Assembly: GCA_943787425.1 (NCBI GenBank) | Contig: CALSMJ010000005.1 | Location: forward strand, 124,001 to 188,000 | Length of the DNA stretch: 64,000 bases | DNA from: an uncultured Pseudomonadales bacterium | GTDB taxonomy: Bacteria > Pseudomonadota > Gammaproteobacteria > Pseudomonadales > Azotimanducaceae | Direction: 5' to 3' | Shown here: positions 28,511 to 37,590 of the stretch, piece after piece | Position numbering within the stretch: the stretch's first letter is position 1 | Layout of the letters: each line of letters starts with the position of its first letter | Position numbers and translations under genes: made by a program | Notes under the pieces: generated by a model | Database searches by the model: none | What the model saw: only the letters and a program-made list of their open reading frames with translations | Told to the model about the DNA's origin: nothing

Positions 28511-28664
28511 AGCCGCGCCCTTTACTCTTCGATGGGTCTACGAGGATTAGTGGATTTCGTATTGATTAAGCTGGACGCCTGATGGCACCGGCAGGACGCC
28601 GTATCTAATTGAAGCCTCGAAAAATGCCAATCGAGAAGATTTTCGAACCAAGTGCTTGAAGCCC

Positions 28665-28694
28665 ATGCAACAAAAAAGAGCAAGCCCAAAAGGC
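28665..28694 (-). terminator. Rho-independent terminator for the decayed gene at 28.75-29.39 kb
   Basis: On the reverse strand GAGCAGGCC TTTTG GGCTTGCTC is followed by TTTTTTGTTG. One mismatch in the stem. It sits about 50 bases after the paired stop codons of the upstream pseudogene, which supports that the pseudogene was once expressed. Confidence 0.65.
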
Positions 28695-28733
28695 CTGCTC
28701 CTCTGTATTGCATGACCAATTAACCGCTTTATT

Positions 28734-29390
28734 ATGCCGCTGCAGCCGGCGCTCTCAGTAACCAGCCGTCCCAGGCCTGAATGTTCTGGCAGCTCGAAAC
28801 CTCATAAAATGCGCTTCGAATCGCTTGGCCCGCTTCTCAAGACTGGAAAGTTTTAGCGGAGGCTTCTCGCGCCTCGGCTGTTTACCAAAAATTGACCCAA
28901 TTCGTATCAACTTGGATGCCCGACGCCGATACAAAATCAGCTCGCGCTATCCGAAACCAAAAGGTCGAATCAGGATTAGCTGCCATGCTCGCATCAACCG
29001 CCGGGAGGAATTGATCCCTTACCACCCGGCGCAGATCGTCTGCCGATTTACCTTCGTTAAACGCACAAAGCTCATTGGTTGAAAAGCTCATTGGTTAAAT
29101 AGTAGGGCGAATTGCTTGGATCAAGCCCATCGGGGGTATCGCGCGGGACATAGGCGGTCCAACCGAGGCGGTCTGTACTCGGCACAGCACCACACGTCAG
29201 GACACCTGGGTGCAGCGCATCGAGCTTGGATTAGGATCATTCGCAGCATAAACGGCCCAACCCGCTTGCATTGCGGTTTTATCCGCCCAACGCATGACCC
29301 ACAGCCCATCGAAGTTTTCGTTCTCCCAACCCCTCGGGACATACCCCAAAGCGGCGGTCGGTTGCAGCAAGTGTGATCAATCGGCGCCTA
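28734..29390 (-). pseudogene. Decayed two-domain protein related to the small secreted protein at 34468
   Basis: Reverse-strand frames join into one damaged protein. An upstream part contains GYVPRGWENENFDGLW and KTAMQAGWAVYAA; after a frameshift near 29199 it continues GWTAYVPRDTPDGLDP. A tandem duplication of AACCAATGAGCTTT near 29080-29110 breaks the frame again. The second module has CAFNEGKSADDLRR and, after in-frame TAA and TGA codons, SSCQNIQAWDGWLL before two stops. The CxxNEGKxxxDxR motif and the late cysteine/tryptophan pattern match the intact secreted protein at 34468 (NCSLNEGKTINDVR), so this is a broken, probably two-module paralogue. No start codon or signal peptide remains at its 5' side. 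Confidence 0.6.
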
Positions 29391-29418
29391 ACTGCATCCA
29401 GCGATTGGGCGCGGCTGC

Positions 29419-30357
29419 CTAATCTTCTTTGCTGTCGCGCTGTCCTGACCGGAACTTGCGCTTTCTGGCTTCGTTGCGTTCAATTTTGGCTTGTTTTAAC
29501 TGTTCAACAATCGCTTCTTCCGCTTTTATCATCAACGGCGTCTCTAGCGTGATCGGGCCGAGCATCCCAGCTCGGAACTCGTTGACTAAAATCGCGGAGG
29601 CTTTTTCCAAATCGACCCGCCCGCCAGAACTCAGGCAGCCGCGTCGCGTCCCCATGAGTTCGATGAACTCAATCTCTGTTGTTGGCACAGACACCAGGTC
29701 ATACCGGTTTTTTAAGTTTTCGGGGTAGCACTTGATCAGATAATCCGCGAGATAAAATGCGACGTCTTCGATGCCCATGGCGGTGTCTCGAATCGCACCG
29801 GCCGCAGCCAAACGATACCCGCTATTTTCGTTTTCAATTTTTGGCCACAGGATGCCGGGCGTATCCAGCAATGTAATGCCCTCTTCCAATTTAATTCTTT
29901 GCTGGCTTTTTGTAATCGCTGGCTCATCGCCCGTCTTGGTTACCCTTCGTCCTGCCAGCGCGTTAATCAACGTTGATTTTCCAACATTGGGAATGCCGGC
30001 CACCATCGCCACAATTCTGAGATGCTCGAGCGCTTTACCGGGCACAAGCGCATGGCACAAGCGAATCACCTTCTGGGCTTTATCCGCCTGATCCAGTGTG
30101 GTTTGCAGGGTTTTCACCGAGGCATCTTGCTCAAAATGGACTTGCCATGCGCTCGTGGTGTCCGGATCTGCCAGGTCTGATTTACTCAAAATTTTGATGC
30201 AGGGCTTGGTCTGGGACAGCTGCGCAATCACTGGGTTTTGACTACTCGCAGGCAAGCGCGCATCCAGCAGCTCAATCACCAAGTCAACCTCCGGCAAGAT
30301 TTTAGTCATCTCGCGGGTGGCTTTGTGCATATGCCCGGGGTACCAATGAATCGCCAT
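29419..30357 (-). CDS. RbgA/YlqF-like ribosome biogenesis GTPase
   Basis: 312-residue circularly permuted GTPase that helps late assembly of the large ribosomal subunit. It begins MAIHWYPGHMHKATREM, the YlqF hallmark. GTPase motifs occur in permuted order: KILSKSDLAD (G4, residues ~54-63), then GIPNVGKSTLINAL (G1) and LLDTPGILWPK (G3). The C-terminal domain is charged and ends in a basic tail (ARKRKFRSGQRD). No operon partner is evident. Confidence 0.93.
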   Translation of the reverse strand: MAIHWYPGHMHKATREMTKILPEVDLVIELLDARLPASSQNPVIAQLSQTKPCIKILSKSDLADPDTTSAWQVHFEQDASVKTLQTTLDQADKAQKVIRLCHALVPGKALEHLRIVAMVAGIPNVGKSTLINALAGRRVTKTGDEPAITKSQQRIKLEEGITLLDTPGILWPKIENENSGYRLAAAGAIRDTAMGIEDVAFYLADYLIKCYPENLKNRYDLVSVPTTEIEFIELMGTRRGCLSSGGRVDLEKASAILVNEFRAGMLGPITLETPLMIKAEEAIVEQLKQAKIERNEARKRKFRSGQRDSKED

Positions 30358-30627
30358 AAAGTGCGGCCGCTGTCGTCAGTGAATATCGCGCAAGACCTCA
30401 ATTGTGATGCCCTACGATCAAAAGGCCAACTTACCTTATTTTGATGCAAGTAAAAGCCTATACCTTTAAAAAGCTGAACAGTCGTGCACAAAGGCGCGTC
30501 GCGAATCGCCCCATGATTCGAGTTTGGTCCTTGCTAGACGCGCCAAGGCCGCAATGTCACTCGATCCTACAGCGCACACCACCGAAGAAACGTTCCGCTA
30601 GATCGGAAGATCACGCGACCGCGCGCA

Positions 30628-31338
30628 TCAATCCAGACCGGCCTCTTCTAATTCGCGCCTGGTGAGCAAACGGCTCTCACCGAGTTCAAGGCCTCCCAGG
30701 GTTAAAGACCCAACCGATACCCGATGCAAGGCGAGAACCTCATTTTGAAAATGACCGAACATCCGTTTTACTTGATGATAGCGCCCCTCAACCAATGATA
30801 GCCGAGCCGTAAACGGTGAAAGCATCTCAAGGTGTGCTGGCTGGGTCGTTAAGTCTTCATAAGCAAAGTAAATCCCAGCCTGAAAGGCCAAAACGTAAGC
30901 CTCATGCATTGGCTTTGCGACCGTAACCTCGTAAGTTTTACGACATTTCGTTTCTGGCAAACTAATGCGTCGAGACCAAGCACCATCATTGGTTAAGAGC
31001 AGCAGGCCCGTTGAATTAAGGTCGAGCCGACCCGCTATATGGAGCGCACCCTTGGCAGGATGTTCGATAAGGTCCAAAACTGTCGCGTGCTCGGGATCTT
31101 TGGTTGCACTGACAACCCCTTGGGGCTTGTTCAGCATCAAGTAAACAGCCTTGGTATTGCGCAATGTGTTGCCGTCCAGCACAACCTGGGTAAGCGCCGT
31201 CACCCGCTGCTGGACTGATTCAGCCGGCAGCCCATCGACAATAATACGCTTTTGCGCGATCAGCAGGCGCGTATCGGCAATCGAAAAATCGCTGCTCTGA
31301 TGAATAAACCGATCGAGTCGGGTCGTCTTAAACGTCAT
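30628..31338 (-). CDS. RsuA/RluE-type pseudouridine synthase
   Basis: 236-residue rRNA modification enzyme. An S4-like N-terminal domain (MTFKTTRLDRFIHQSSDFSI) precedes the synthase domain. The catalytic aspartate is in HIAGRLDLNSTGLLLLTND, the motif II of the RsuA family. The sequence YLMLNKPQGVVSATKD and VEGRYHQVKRMFGHF are also typical. The most similar described group modifies U516 of 16S rRNA, but the choice between RsuA and RluE-like targets is inference. Confidence 0.9.
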   Translation of the reverse strand: MTFKTTRLDRFIHQSSDFSIADTRLLIAQKRIIVDGLPAESVQQRVTALTQVVLDGNTLRNTKAVYLMLNKPQGVVSATKDPEHATVLDLIEHPAKGALHIAGRLDLNSTGLLLLTNDGAWSRRISLPETKCRKTYEVTVAKPMHEAYVLAFQAGIYFAYEDLTTQPAHLEMLSPFTARLSLVEGRYHQVKRMFGHFQNEVLALHRVSVGSLTLGGLELGESRLLTRRELEEAGLD

Positions 31339-31618
31339 AACAGCATGACCCTTGTATCAAGACGTGCGAATGATGTCGCAGGCCCCGCCTGGTTGTTATC
31401 CTCAAAAGCGATACCCGCACGGATTAGGCGGTTGCGGGAGGATCCCCACTCATTCGATGCGATCAACAACCGTTTCCTGCGGAAGTCGCGATACAGATCC
31501 TCCATCAGCAAACCATCCCCTATGATCCCGTCTTTGTTCGAACCCAGGCAGCACCCTTTTCGACACACCTCATGATACGCTACCCCCTCATTCAATCCAG
31601 TCCCCGAGGAGCACCCGC

Positions 31619-32143
31619 TTGAGCGACAATGTGACGCGACCAAAATGGTTTACCCGGCGTAATATCGAGCCCTTTACAATCGGCGATGCTGCGGTTGAAA
31701 AGATCATCAACGAGGCCACCCACGCCGTTGTTTCCTGGGTGACCAAAGATCACAAACCTGCGTCTGCCGTGATGCTGTATCGCGTAATCGACGGTGTGAT
31801 TACCATCACCTCAACGACCAATCGTGCGAAATATCACGCTTGGCGACGGAATCCGGCAGCCTGCTTCTGTATTTGGGAGCCCGGCAACATTGGCCGTCAG
31901 GTCACCCTGCGCGGGACGGTTGCAATCACCAAAGATCCGGACCTCCTGCGAGCATTTACCAAGTCTTTTCTGAGCATGCGGCCTGGCAGCGCGCCGCCAA
32001 CAGAAGAACGCCTCGTTCAAGAAATTGAAAAATTCGACGCACCCGATCGCCACATGATGCAGCTCACGATCGAAAAAACGCTTACCCACGATTTAAACAG
32101 CTTATTTGCTGCTGAAACCTCGGGCGAAGACGTCTGGGGATGA
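31619..32143 (+). CDS. Pyridoxamine 5'-phosphate oxidase-like flavin protein
   Basis: 174-residue split-barrel protein from a TTG with GAGGAG eight bases upstream. The core ATHAVVSWVTKDHKPASAVM, ITITSTTNRAKYHAWRRNP and FCIWEPGNIGRQVTLRGTV matches the PPOX-class FMN/F420-binding family that reduces small molecules. The exact cofactor and substrate are unknown. It is a single gene, divergent from the pseudouridine synthase. Confidence 0.75.
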   Translation: MSDNVTRPKWFTRRNIEPFTIGDAAVEKIINEATHAVVSWVTKDHKPASAVMLYRVIDGVITITSTTNRAKYHAWRRNPAACFCIWEPGNIGRQVTLRGTVAITKDPDLLRAFTKSFLSMRPGSAPPTEERLVQEIEKFDAPDRHMMQLTIEKTLTHDLNSLFAAETSGEDVWG

Positions 32144-32493
32144 GTGCCCTCATAGCCTTGTCAGGGCGCGGCAGATTCTTCTGCGTTGCGACACACTGCC
32201 GTGTTCTCGACACCTTCTTCACACCGTCACCCGCGGTGTCGCCTTGTCGAGAAGCCCCTAAGCGCGCTGACCAAACCCAATCTTGATGCGGTGTTTCGGC
32301 AATGTACGCGCCTCAAAAAAGATCGCGCTGAACCTCAAAAACCGTTCCAGATTGATCTGCCGCATCAATCAAACCCAAAGTTCGCATTGAGACGGGAACC
32401 GGCTTTCTGATTTAGTTACTTTATTTATTAAAGTATTTACTTTATTTTTTAAAGTTAATAGCATTCAACCCTGTTCCAAAACATAAGCAGTTC
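32144..32493. other. Upstream region of the MATE/HxlR operon
   Basis: 350 bases without a gene. The last 80 bases carry two tandem palindromes (see operator entry). The rest shows nothing recognisable. Confidence 0.5.
32417..32457. promoter_or_regulatory. Two tandem palindromes, probable HxlR-family operator
   Basis: The first palindrome is TACTTTA TTTAT TAAAGTA (32417-32435). The second is ACTTTA TTTTT TAAAGT (32439-32455). Their centres are 21 bases apart, two helical turns. They lie 37-77 bases before the MATE start, and the HxlR regulator is the second gene of the operon. TACT...AGTA half-sites are known for HxlR/YodB-type regulators, so self-regulation of this efflux operon is likely. 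Confidence 0.6.
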
Positions 32494-33837
32494 ATGGATC
32501 CAAAAACCCAACACCTCCTTACGGCGAAGCCATTGCCGTTATTGCTAAGAATGGCGGCGCCCAGCACCCTCGCTTTTTTGGTCCAAGGATCCGTCAGCCT
32601 CGCTGAAGTCTGGTTCATCGGTCAGCTCGGCTCGATTTCGCTTGCAGCGATTGCGTTAGCCTTTCCGTTCCTCATGCTGACCCAAACCCTATCGGGTGGC
32701 GCAATGGGCGGCGCTGTTGCCTCCGCCATCGCACGGGCCCTTGGCGCCGGTGATATTCATCGCGCGGAGCAACTTATTTGGCACGCGCTGGCCCTTGGGG
32801 TTGCTGGCGCGCTCGCATTACTCCTCTTGTTTGGCCTTGGCGGCCAGGCCTTCTTACGATTACTGGGCGGCACTGGTGACGCACTGATCCAAGCCTATGC
32901 TTACACTTACCTACTCCTCTGTGGTGGGTTCTTAATTTGGAGCTTGGGCATCACCACCGCTATTTTTCGAGGCATGGGCAACATGCAGTTACCCGCCGCC
33001 GCAATGATGCTGGGCGCGCTGATTCAAATTCCATTGTCCGGTAGTTTGATCCTAGGCGCCTTTGGTCTACCCAAGCTCGGGATCACCGGTGCTGCCGTAT
33101 CCGCCATTGTCTCAGGTGCCCTGGTCAGCGGCATTTTACTCTTGCAACTCCGCAATCGATCGAGTTTGGTCCAACTGCGGCTGTCGGCCCTCGTTTTTTC
33201 GAAAGCGAATTTCCAAGACATTTTAAAAGTTGCCTTACCCGCGTCGCTATCCCCGCTACTCACGGTTTCAACCGTCCTCATCCTGACGGCGCTCGTTGGT
33301 ACCTTTGGTGATGCGGCACTTGCTGGCTACGGGATCGGCTCCCGGGTCGAATTTCTGATCATCCCGCTTGTATTTGGCTTTGGCGCGGCGATGACCTCGA
33401 TGGTCGGCATGAGCATTGGGGCCGGTAACACCGCGCGTGCTGAACGTGTCGCCTGGATCGGTGGCGCCTGCGCCAGTGGCATCGCTGGCGTTCTGGGTAT
33501 CTTATTAGCGCTGTTTCCAGCCGCTTGGATCACCCTGTTTACTGATGACCCGGCCGTCGTAGCCTCGGCAACCGCCTATATTCAGATCGTCGGTCCTTTC
33601 TTCTTTTTCCAAGGCCTTGGCATGTCGCTTTACTTCGCCTCTCAGGGCGCAAGTTTTATGTTATGGCCAGTGGTGGCAACGATTTCACGCGTGCTCTTAG
33701 CGGGCTTTGGCGCGATCCTATTAGCGTACACGCTGGATCTCGGCCTGCAGGGTATTTATTACGCTGCAGCCTTTGCTATGATGGTTTACGCATTGGTCAT
33801 TGCTTTTGCGATTCGCCTTGGCGCCTGGCGGCGCTGA
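32494..33837 (+). CDS. MATE family efflux transporter
   Basis: 447-residue inner-membrane drug or toxin exporter driven by Na+ or H+. It starts MDPKTQHLLTAKPLPLLLRM. The N-terminal half includes VQGSVSLAEVWFIGQLGSIS, a standard MATE segment, and the C-terminal half repeats the six-helix pattern. About 12 hydrophobic stretches are present. The HxlR regulator follows 18 bases later on the same strand, and the double palindrome lies upstream. The substrate cannot be determined. Confidence 0.92.
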   Translation: MDPKTQHLLTAKPLPLLLRMAAPSTLAFLVQGSVSLAEVWFIGQLGSISLAAIALAFPFLMLTQTLSGGAMGGAVASAIARALGAGDIHRAEQLIWHALALGVAGALALLLLFGLGGQAFLRLLGGTGDALIQAYAYTYLLLCGGFLIWSLGITTAIFRGMGNMQLPAAAMMLGALIQIPLSGSLILGAFGLPKLGITGAAVSAIVSGALVSGILLLQLRNRSSLVQLRLSALVFSKANFQDILKVALPASLSPLLTVSTVLILTALVGTFGDAALAGYGIGSRVEFLIIPLVFGFGAAMTSMVGMSIGAGNTARAERVAWIGGACASGIAGVLGILLALFPAAWITLFTDDPAVVASATAYIQIVGPFFFFQGLGMSLYFASQGASFMLWPVVATISRVLLAGFGAILLAYTLDLGLQGIYYAAAFAMMVYALVIAFAIRLGAWRR

Positions 33838-33855
33838 AAACGAGGTCAACCCGCG

Positions 33856-34239
33856 ATGCCGACAAAAAAGGTCACCCAGACAAGCCCAACACCCGCGTCG
33901 ATGCCAAGACCGCGTGCGCGCGCATTCCGGTCGTCCTGCCCCATTGCGCGCACCCTCGATTTGTTCGGTGACAAATGGACCCTGGTGATTATGCGCGATG
34001 CCTTATTCTTCGATCGCCGTACCTTCGCTGATTTTGCAAATTGCGCCGAAAAAATCCCAACCAACCTATTGGCTGAGCGCCTGAAACGCTTGGTCTCAAT
34101 CGGGATGCTCGAAAAGATTGCGTATCAAACCAAGCCTGTGCGGTACGAATATAGTCCAACCCCGTTAGGACATTCTCTTCAACCCGTCTTACAAGAGATC
34201 CTGAAGTTTGGTCAGACACACCTCAGTGACTCAAAGTAG
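33856..34239 (+). CDS. HxlR-family transcriptional regulator
   Basis: 127-residue winged-helix regulator. The core CPIARTLDLFGDKWTLVIMR, DFANCAEKIPTNLLAERLKR and RYEYSPTPLGHSLQPVLQEI is diagnostic of the family. A cysteine at residue 28, at the usual position, suggests redox or electrophile sensing as in YodB/HypR (established for those proteins, inferred here). It is downstream of and co-transcribed with the MATE gene and probably controls it through the palindromes at 32417-32457. Confidence 0.88.
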   Translation: MPTKKVTQTSPTPASMPRPRARAFRSSCPIARTLDLFGDKWTLVIMRDALFFDRRTFADFANCAEKIPTNLLAERLKRLVSIGMLEKIAYQTKPVRYEYSPTPLGHSLQPVLQEILKFGQTHLSDSK

Positions 34240-34467
34240 CGCCGTCGCCAATCTAGGTACATCAAGCGAATATTCGCGGCAGGCAAAACAACCATCTTCC
34301 AGATGCCTTCGATGCAGGCAAATAAACGCGCCCGATCGCGTTTGACCCATTCAACTTACCGTCGCTTACGCCTGCGTCTCACATTTGAACCAAAATCGAA
34401 CCAAGCTTTTGTTTTCGCGATCGGAGAATTACGCTAAGAGCTCACTCATAGTAAAGGCAATTAAACG

Positions 34468-34878
34468 ATGAAAATTATTCTGACGATCTGGACTTTGCTT
34501 CTAACCGTTTATGCACAGGCTGATCACCATGCGGAAGCTGCGCCCGTTGAAACTTGGAACTGCTCTCTCAATGAAGGCAAAACGATAAATGATGTCCGGA
34601 AAATTTCAAAAGCTGTTGGCGCCTGGACCAAGGCACAAGGGCAAAAAGACGCACAATGGATCTTTACACCTTTCACGGGTGACACCTCTGATCCCGGTCG
34701 ATTTATTTTGATGACCGGTTGGTCAGATTTCTCGGGTATGGGCGATGCATTCCAAAGTTTTTTTAGCAGCGGCGACGAAAAAGCCGCGGCAATCTTTGCT
34801 GAATGGACCGCCACTGCGACCTGCAATTCCAGAAACCTCTGGACTGTCGAAAGCACGTATAACCTGATGCAAGACTAA
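34468..34878 (+). CDS. Small secreted protein of unknown function (NCSLNEGK family)
   Basis: 136 residues with a signal peptide (MKIILTIWTLLLTVYAQA, cut before DHH). The mature protein has CSLNEGKTINDVRKISKAVG, the aromatic WIFTPFTGDTSDPGRFILM and a second cysteine near CNSRNLWTVES. The two cysteines could form a disulfide in the periplasm. I do not know a functional name for this family. A decayed relative with the same motif lies at 28.7-29.4 kb. A terminator follows the gene. Confidence 0.65.
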   Translation: MKIILTIWTLLLTVYAQADHHAEAAPVETWNCSLNEGKTINDVRKISKAVGAWTKAQGQKDAQWIFTPFTGDTSDPGRFILMTGWSDFSGMGDAFQSFFSSGDEKAAAIFAEWTATATCNSRNLWTVESTYNLMQD

Positions 34879-34920
34879 CGGATGCTTCGACTTTAGGTCG
34901 CGATTAACGTCAAACTACCC

Positions 34921-34950
34921 TAAAAAAGCCCGCACTAAACGGGCCTTTTT
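34921..34950 (+). terminator. Rho-independent terminator
   Basis: AAAAAAGCCCG CACTAAA CGGGCCTTTTT, a stem of GCCCG/CGGGC extended by A/T pairs with a T run, about 45 bases after the 34468 gene. Its symmetry means it could also work on the other strand. Confidence 0.85.
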
Positions 34951-34992
34951 AGGGCCATCAAATCCTAAACCCATTTAGCCGGGCGCCGTCAG

Positions 34993-35064
34993 CTTCTTTG
35001 GATAAGACCTATTTCGGATAAGATCTTTTTTGGATAAAAACTTCTTTGGACAAGACCTACTTTG
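34993..35064. repeat. Degenerate short tandem repeat, period 16-18
   Basis: Four imperfect units of the type TTCTTTGGATAAGACCTA follow one another in an otherwise gene-free 400-base gap (34879-35281). Units differ by several bases. No coding frame covers them and no role is evident. Confidence 0.6.
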
Positions 35065-35281
35065 CACGCCAGACGAACCTTCGTTTTCAGAACTTGACCT
35101 CATATGGCTCGGATCATCGTGTCATCAGCCCGCTACCAGGGCAAGCCATCTCCTACTAAACGCTATAGCACCCACCAGCGATCCATCAAGATAGGCTTGA
35201 ATAGGCCGGCGTAAGGATTGTGACTTGAACTTGCGAGCAAGGACTCGTATAACGCTGTGATCGAACAACGTTGGAGCTGTC

Positions 35282-35785
35282 ATGCCACAAAGAACGGATG
35301 CTGCGCTCGCCAGCGAACTCCAAAAGAAAGGTCATCTGGCATTCAACTGGGACGATCTGGATAAGATCGAATTGCCCTCGGGCATCGTGACCAGCATGTA
35401 CCGCGTTGGCGACCCAACAGATGACGCCGCACCGACTGTTTTTAAGGTGTTTTATCCACCCAATTGCTATACCGAGGCGCACACCCACGCTTGTGACTAT
35501 ACGGAAATCATTGTCGCCGGCACGCAGAAGGTCGGCGCAACCTGGCATGTCGCCGGTGATATCCGAATTGGTTTAGCCCATCGAGGTTACGGTCCCCTCG
35601 TTGCAGGCCCCGAAGGCGCTACCGTCTTGTTTATGTTCAAAGATGGCCGATGGCCGGCCATCACCCTCGGCAACAATGATGGGTCAACGCTCGGCAGTGA
35701 GGTCATCAGCAACCATCTGGTTAATTCGAATGCAATAGAATCAACAAAGGGCCCTGATGATTTTGAGACCCCGACGCTAACCTAA
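35282..35785 (+). CDS. Cupin-like domain protein
   Basis: 167-residue protein with a cupin-like core: YPPNCYTEAHTHACDYTEII carries two histidines spaced as in cupin motif 1 (HxH...E), and ATWHVAGDIRIGLAHRGYGP and VLFMFKDGRWP follow. A metal-binding beta-barrel is likely, catalytic or sensory. GGAG lies 7 bases before the ATG. It stands alone, with no linked genes to suggest a substrate. Confidence 0.65.
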   Translation: MPQRTDAALASELQKKGHLAFNWDDLDKIELPSGIVTSMYRVGDPTDDAAPTVFKVFYPPNCYTEAHTHACDYTEIIVAGTQKVGATWHVAGDIRIGLAHRGYGPLVAGPEGATVLFMFKDGRWPAITLGNNDGSTLGSEVISNHLVNSNAIESTKGPDDFETPTLT

Positions 35786-36111
35786 CGTCGCGATGGGCGT
35801 TGGACTTGGCCCATAGGGCAAGCGTCAAGCGATTCAGCGGTCATTCGTTTAGGAGCAACACCGATCGTCGCACCACGGCAGCATTCGAAAACTCAGTCTC
35901 ATCACAACGGCTTCTGCAATCAGTCCTCTTTAACCAGCAATCTTTAACAAGCAATCTTTTGGGGTTGATCATTTGATGACTTATACAAGGCTTGAACCAG
36001 CCCTTGCCAATAATAATTGACGGTCTATCCGCGTCAGAATCACTGTGATTCCCCTCATCGACAAACGGGCGCAACCTAACTGCCTGCCCGCCTATCTGAA
36101 CCAGCGCACGA
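35786..36111. other. Gap between cupin gene and amidase
   Basis: 325 bases between convergent genes. I see no gene. It contains only short T/C-rich direct repeats (AACCAGCAATCTTTAACAAG) and no strong terminator. Confidence 0.35.
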
Positions 36112-37512
36112 TCACCAAAGCTGAGGACTCAGCACACCGACTGCCCCCTCAATCACCTCTAAGGCATCGAGTATCAGATCTTCCCGAAACCGTTGCCCTA
36201 CGATCTGAACGGCCGAGGGTCGGCCTTCGATCAGGCCCGTTGGCACAACCCCGGCCGGCAGCCCCATGTAGTTTATGCCGTAGCTGTAGATCGCCGAATC
36301 AAATAAATCTTTACTGCCCTCAAAGGTTTCATCATGGTCGTAATCATAAGTCGGACGCATCAAAAACGGCGTTAAAACAAGCGGATAGTCCTGCAAAAAC
36401 ACATGCCATGGCCGAATAATGCCGCTGCGATCGCCAACCCCTTTCATGTACCCTTGGTAATCGACGGTATCAGACATTTGGTAGTAGTAGTCAAAGATGT
36501 TCTGAATGGTCTGACTGCCATGCTCCCGCGCAAGCGGATCCAAGCCTTCCTTAATTTCGAGCAACGCAACATCAAACCAAGCCTTAGCAGCCGGCGCGAT
36601 ACTCGGCACTGGGACTTCCTCGACCTCGTATCCTGCGGCGGTCAGCGCGGCCTGCGCAAGATCTAGGTGTTCAAGAATTTCAGGGTGAATCGGGTAACCG
36701 TGGGGCGCTTTGGTGAAGGCAACGCGTATTGGCTCCTGCGGTTTTGGGCCAAAAAACGGCACCGGTGCCCACCAAGGATCGCGCGGGTCTGACTGCGCCA
36801 TGACTTGCGTCGCCAATCGAACATCTTTAACTTCGCGGGCGATGGCGCCTTGCACCGACATCAGTTGCGACAATAAACCGCGCTCCGCCGGCGCGGATGG
36901 GTTAAAGGCCGGCACGCGGCCCAAGCCTGGCTTGACCGTTGCAACACCGCAACATGAGCTTGGAAAGCGCAAAGACCCGGCAATATCGTTGCCGTGATGG
37001 ATTGGTCCAAATCCTGCAGCACACGCCGCACCCGCGCCGCCTGAGGAGCCGCCGGGCGACGCCCGTTCGTCCCAAGGACTTTTGGTTAGGCCGTGAAGCG
37101 GATTGTCAGTTGTACCCCGCATTGAGAGTTCTGGGGTATTGGTTTTGCCAATAATGATGGCCCCCTCGTTGAGGAGGTTTTGCACAATGGGTGAATTGCC
37201 TGGCGCAAGGTTGTTCGCAAACACCGGTAGACCGTTGGTTGTAGGCGTCCCCATCAAATCCACATTGACCTTAACCGTGACGGGAATTCCTTCGAGCATT
37301 CGCGGGGCGGCCCCGCTTGCGAGCCGCGCATCCACTAAGTCAGCTTGGACCAGCGCCTGATCGGTGTAATCATAAACCACCGCATTTAACCTTGGGTTTT
37401 CTGCCTGCATCCGCGCTGTCACGGCGGCAACAACGTCACGTGCCGAAAAATCTCGACCGGTGATACCGCGATGCAGATCAACGGCGCTGTATTGCCAAAG
37501 CGGTTTGGTCAC
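36112..37512 (-). CDS. Amidase (amidase signature family)
   Basis: 466-residue hydrolase of amide bonds with a Lys-Ser-Ser triad. The catalytic lysine is in GIPVTVKVNVDLMG (about residue 80). The glycine/serine loop ASPGGSSGGAGAACAAGFG holds the cis-serine, and the nucleophilic serine is in NDIAGSLRFPSSCCG. The start is a GTG at 37512 with AAGAGAA upstream. It follows the TIM-barrel isomerase gene on the same strand after 78 bases, so they may be co-transcribed. Substrate not known. Confidence 0.9.
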   Translation of the reverse strand: MTKPLWQYSAVDLHRGITGRDFSARDVVAAVTARMQAENPRLNAVVYDYTDQALVQADLVDARLASGAAPRMLEGIPVTVKVNVDLMGTPTTNGLPVFANNLAPGNSPIVQNLLNEGAIIIGKTNTPELSMRGTTDNPLHGLTKSPWDERASPGGSSGGAGAACAAGFGPIHHGNDIAGSLRFPSSCCGVATVKPGLGRVPAFNPSAPAERGLLSQLMSVQGAIAREVKDVRLATQVMAQSDPRDPWWAPVPFFGPKPQEPIRVAFTKAPHGYPIHPEILEHLDLAQAALTAAGYEVEEVPVPSIAPAAKAWFDVALLEIKEGLDPLAREHGSQTIQNIFDYYYQMSDTVDYQGYMKGVGDRSGIIRPWHVFLQDYPLVLTPFLMRPTYDYDHDETFEGSKDLFDSAIYSYGINYMGLPAGVVPTGLIEGRPSAVQIVGQRFREDLILDALEVIEGAVGVLSPQLW

Positions 37513-37590
37513 GATGCGTTCTCTTTTTAGATGGATTCCTGAGTGAATCTAGCAACTTGATTGATAGAAGGGAATGCCAGCTTCGACGCC

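Noticed and set aside
28522..28719. Reverse-strand 65-codon frame with a hydrophobic start
   Set aside because: It lies over the terminator hairpin at 28665-28694 and has no ribosome site; more likely chance.
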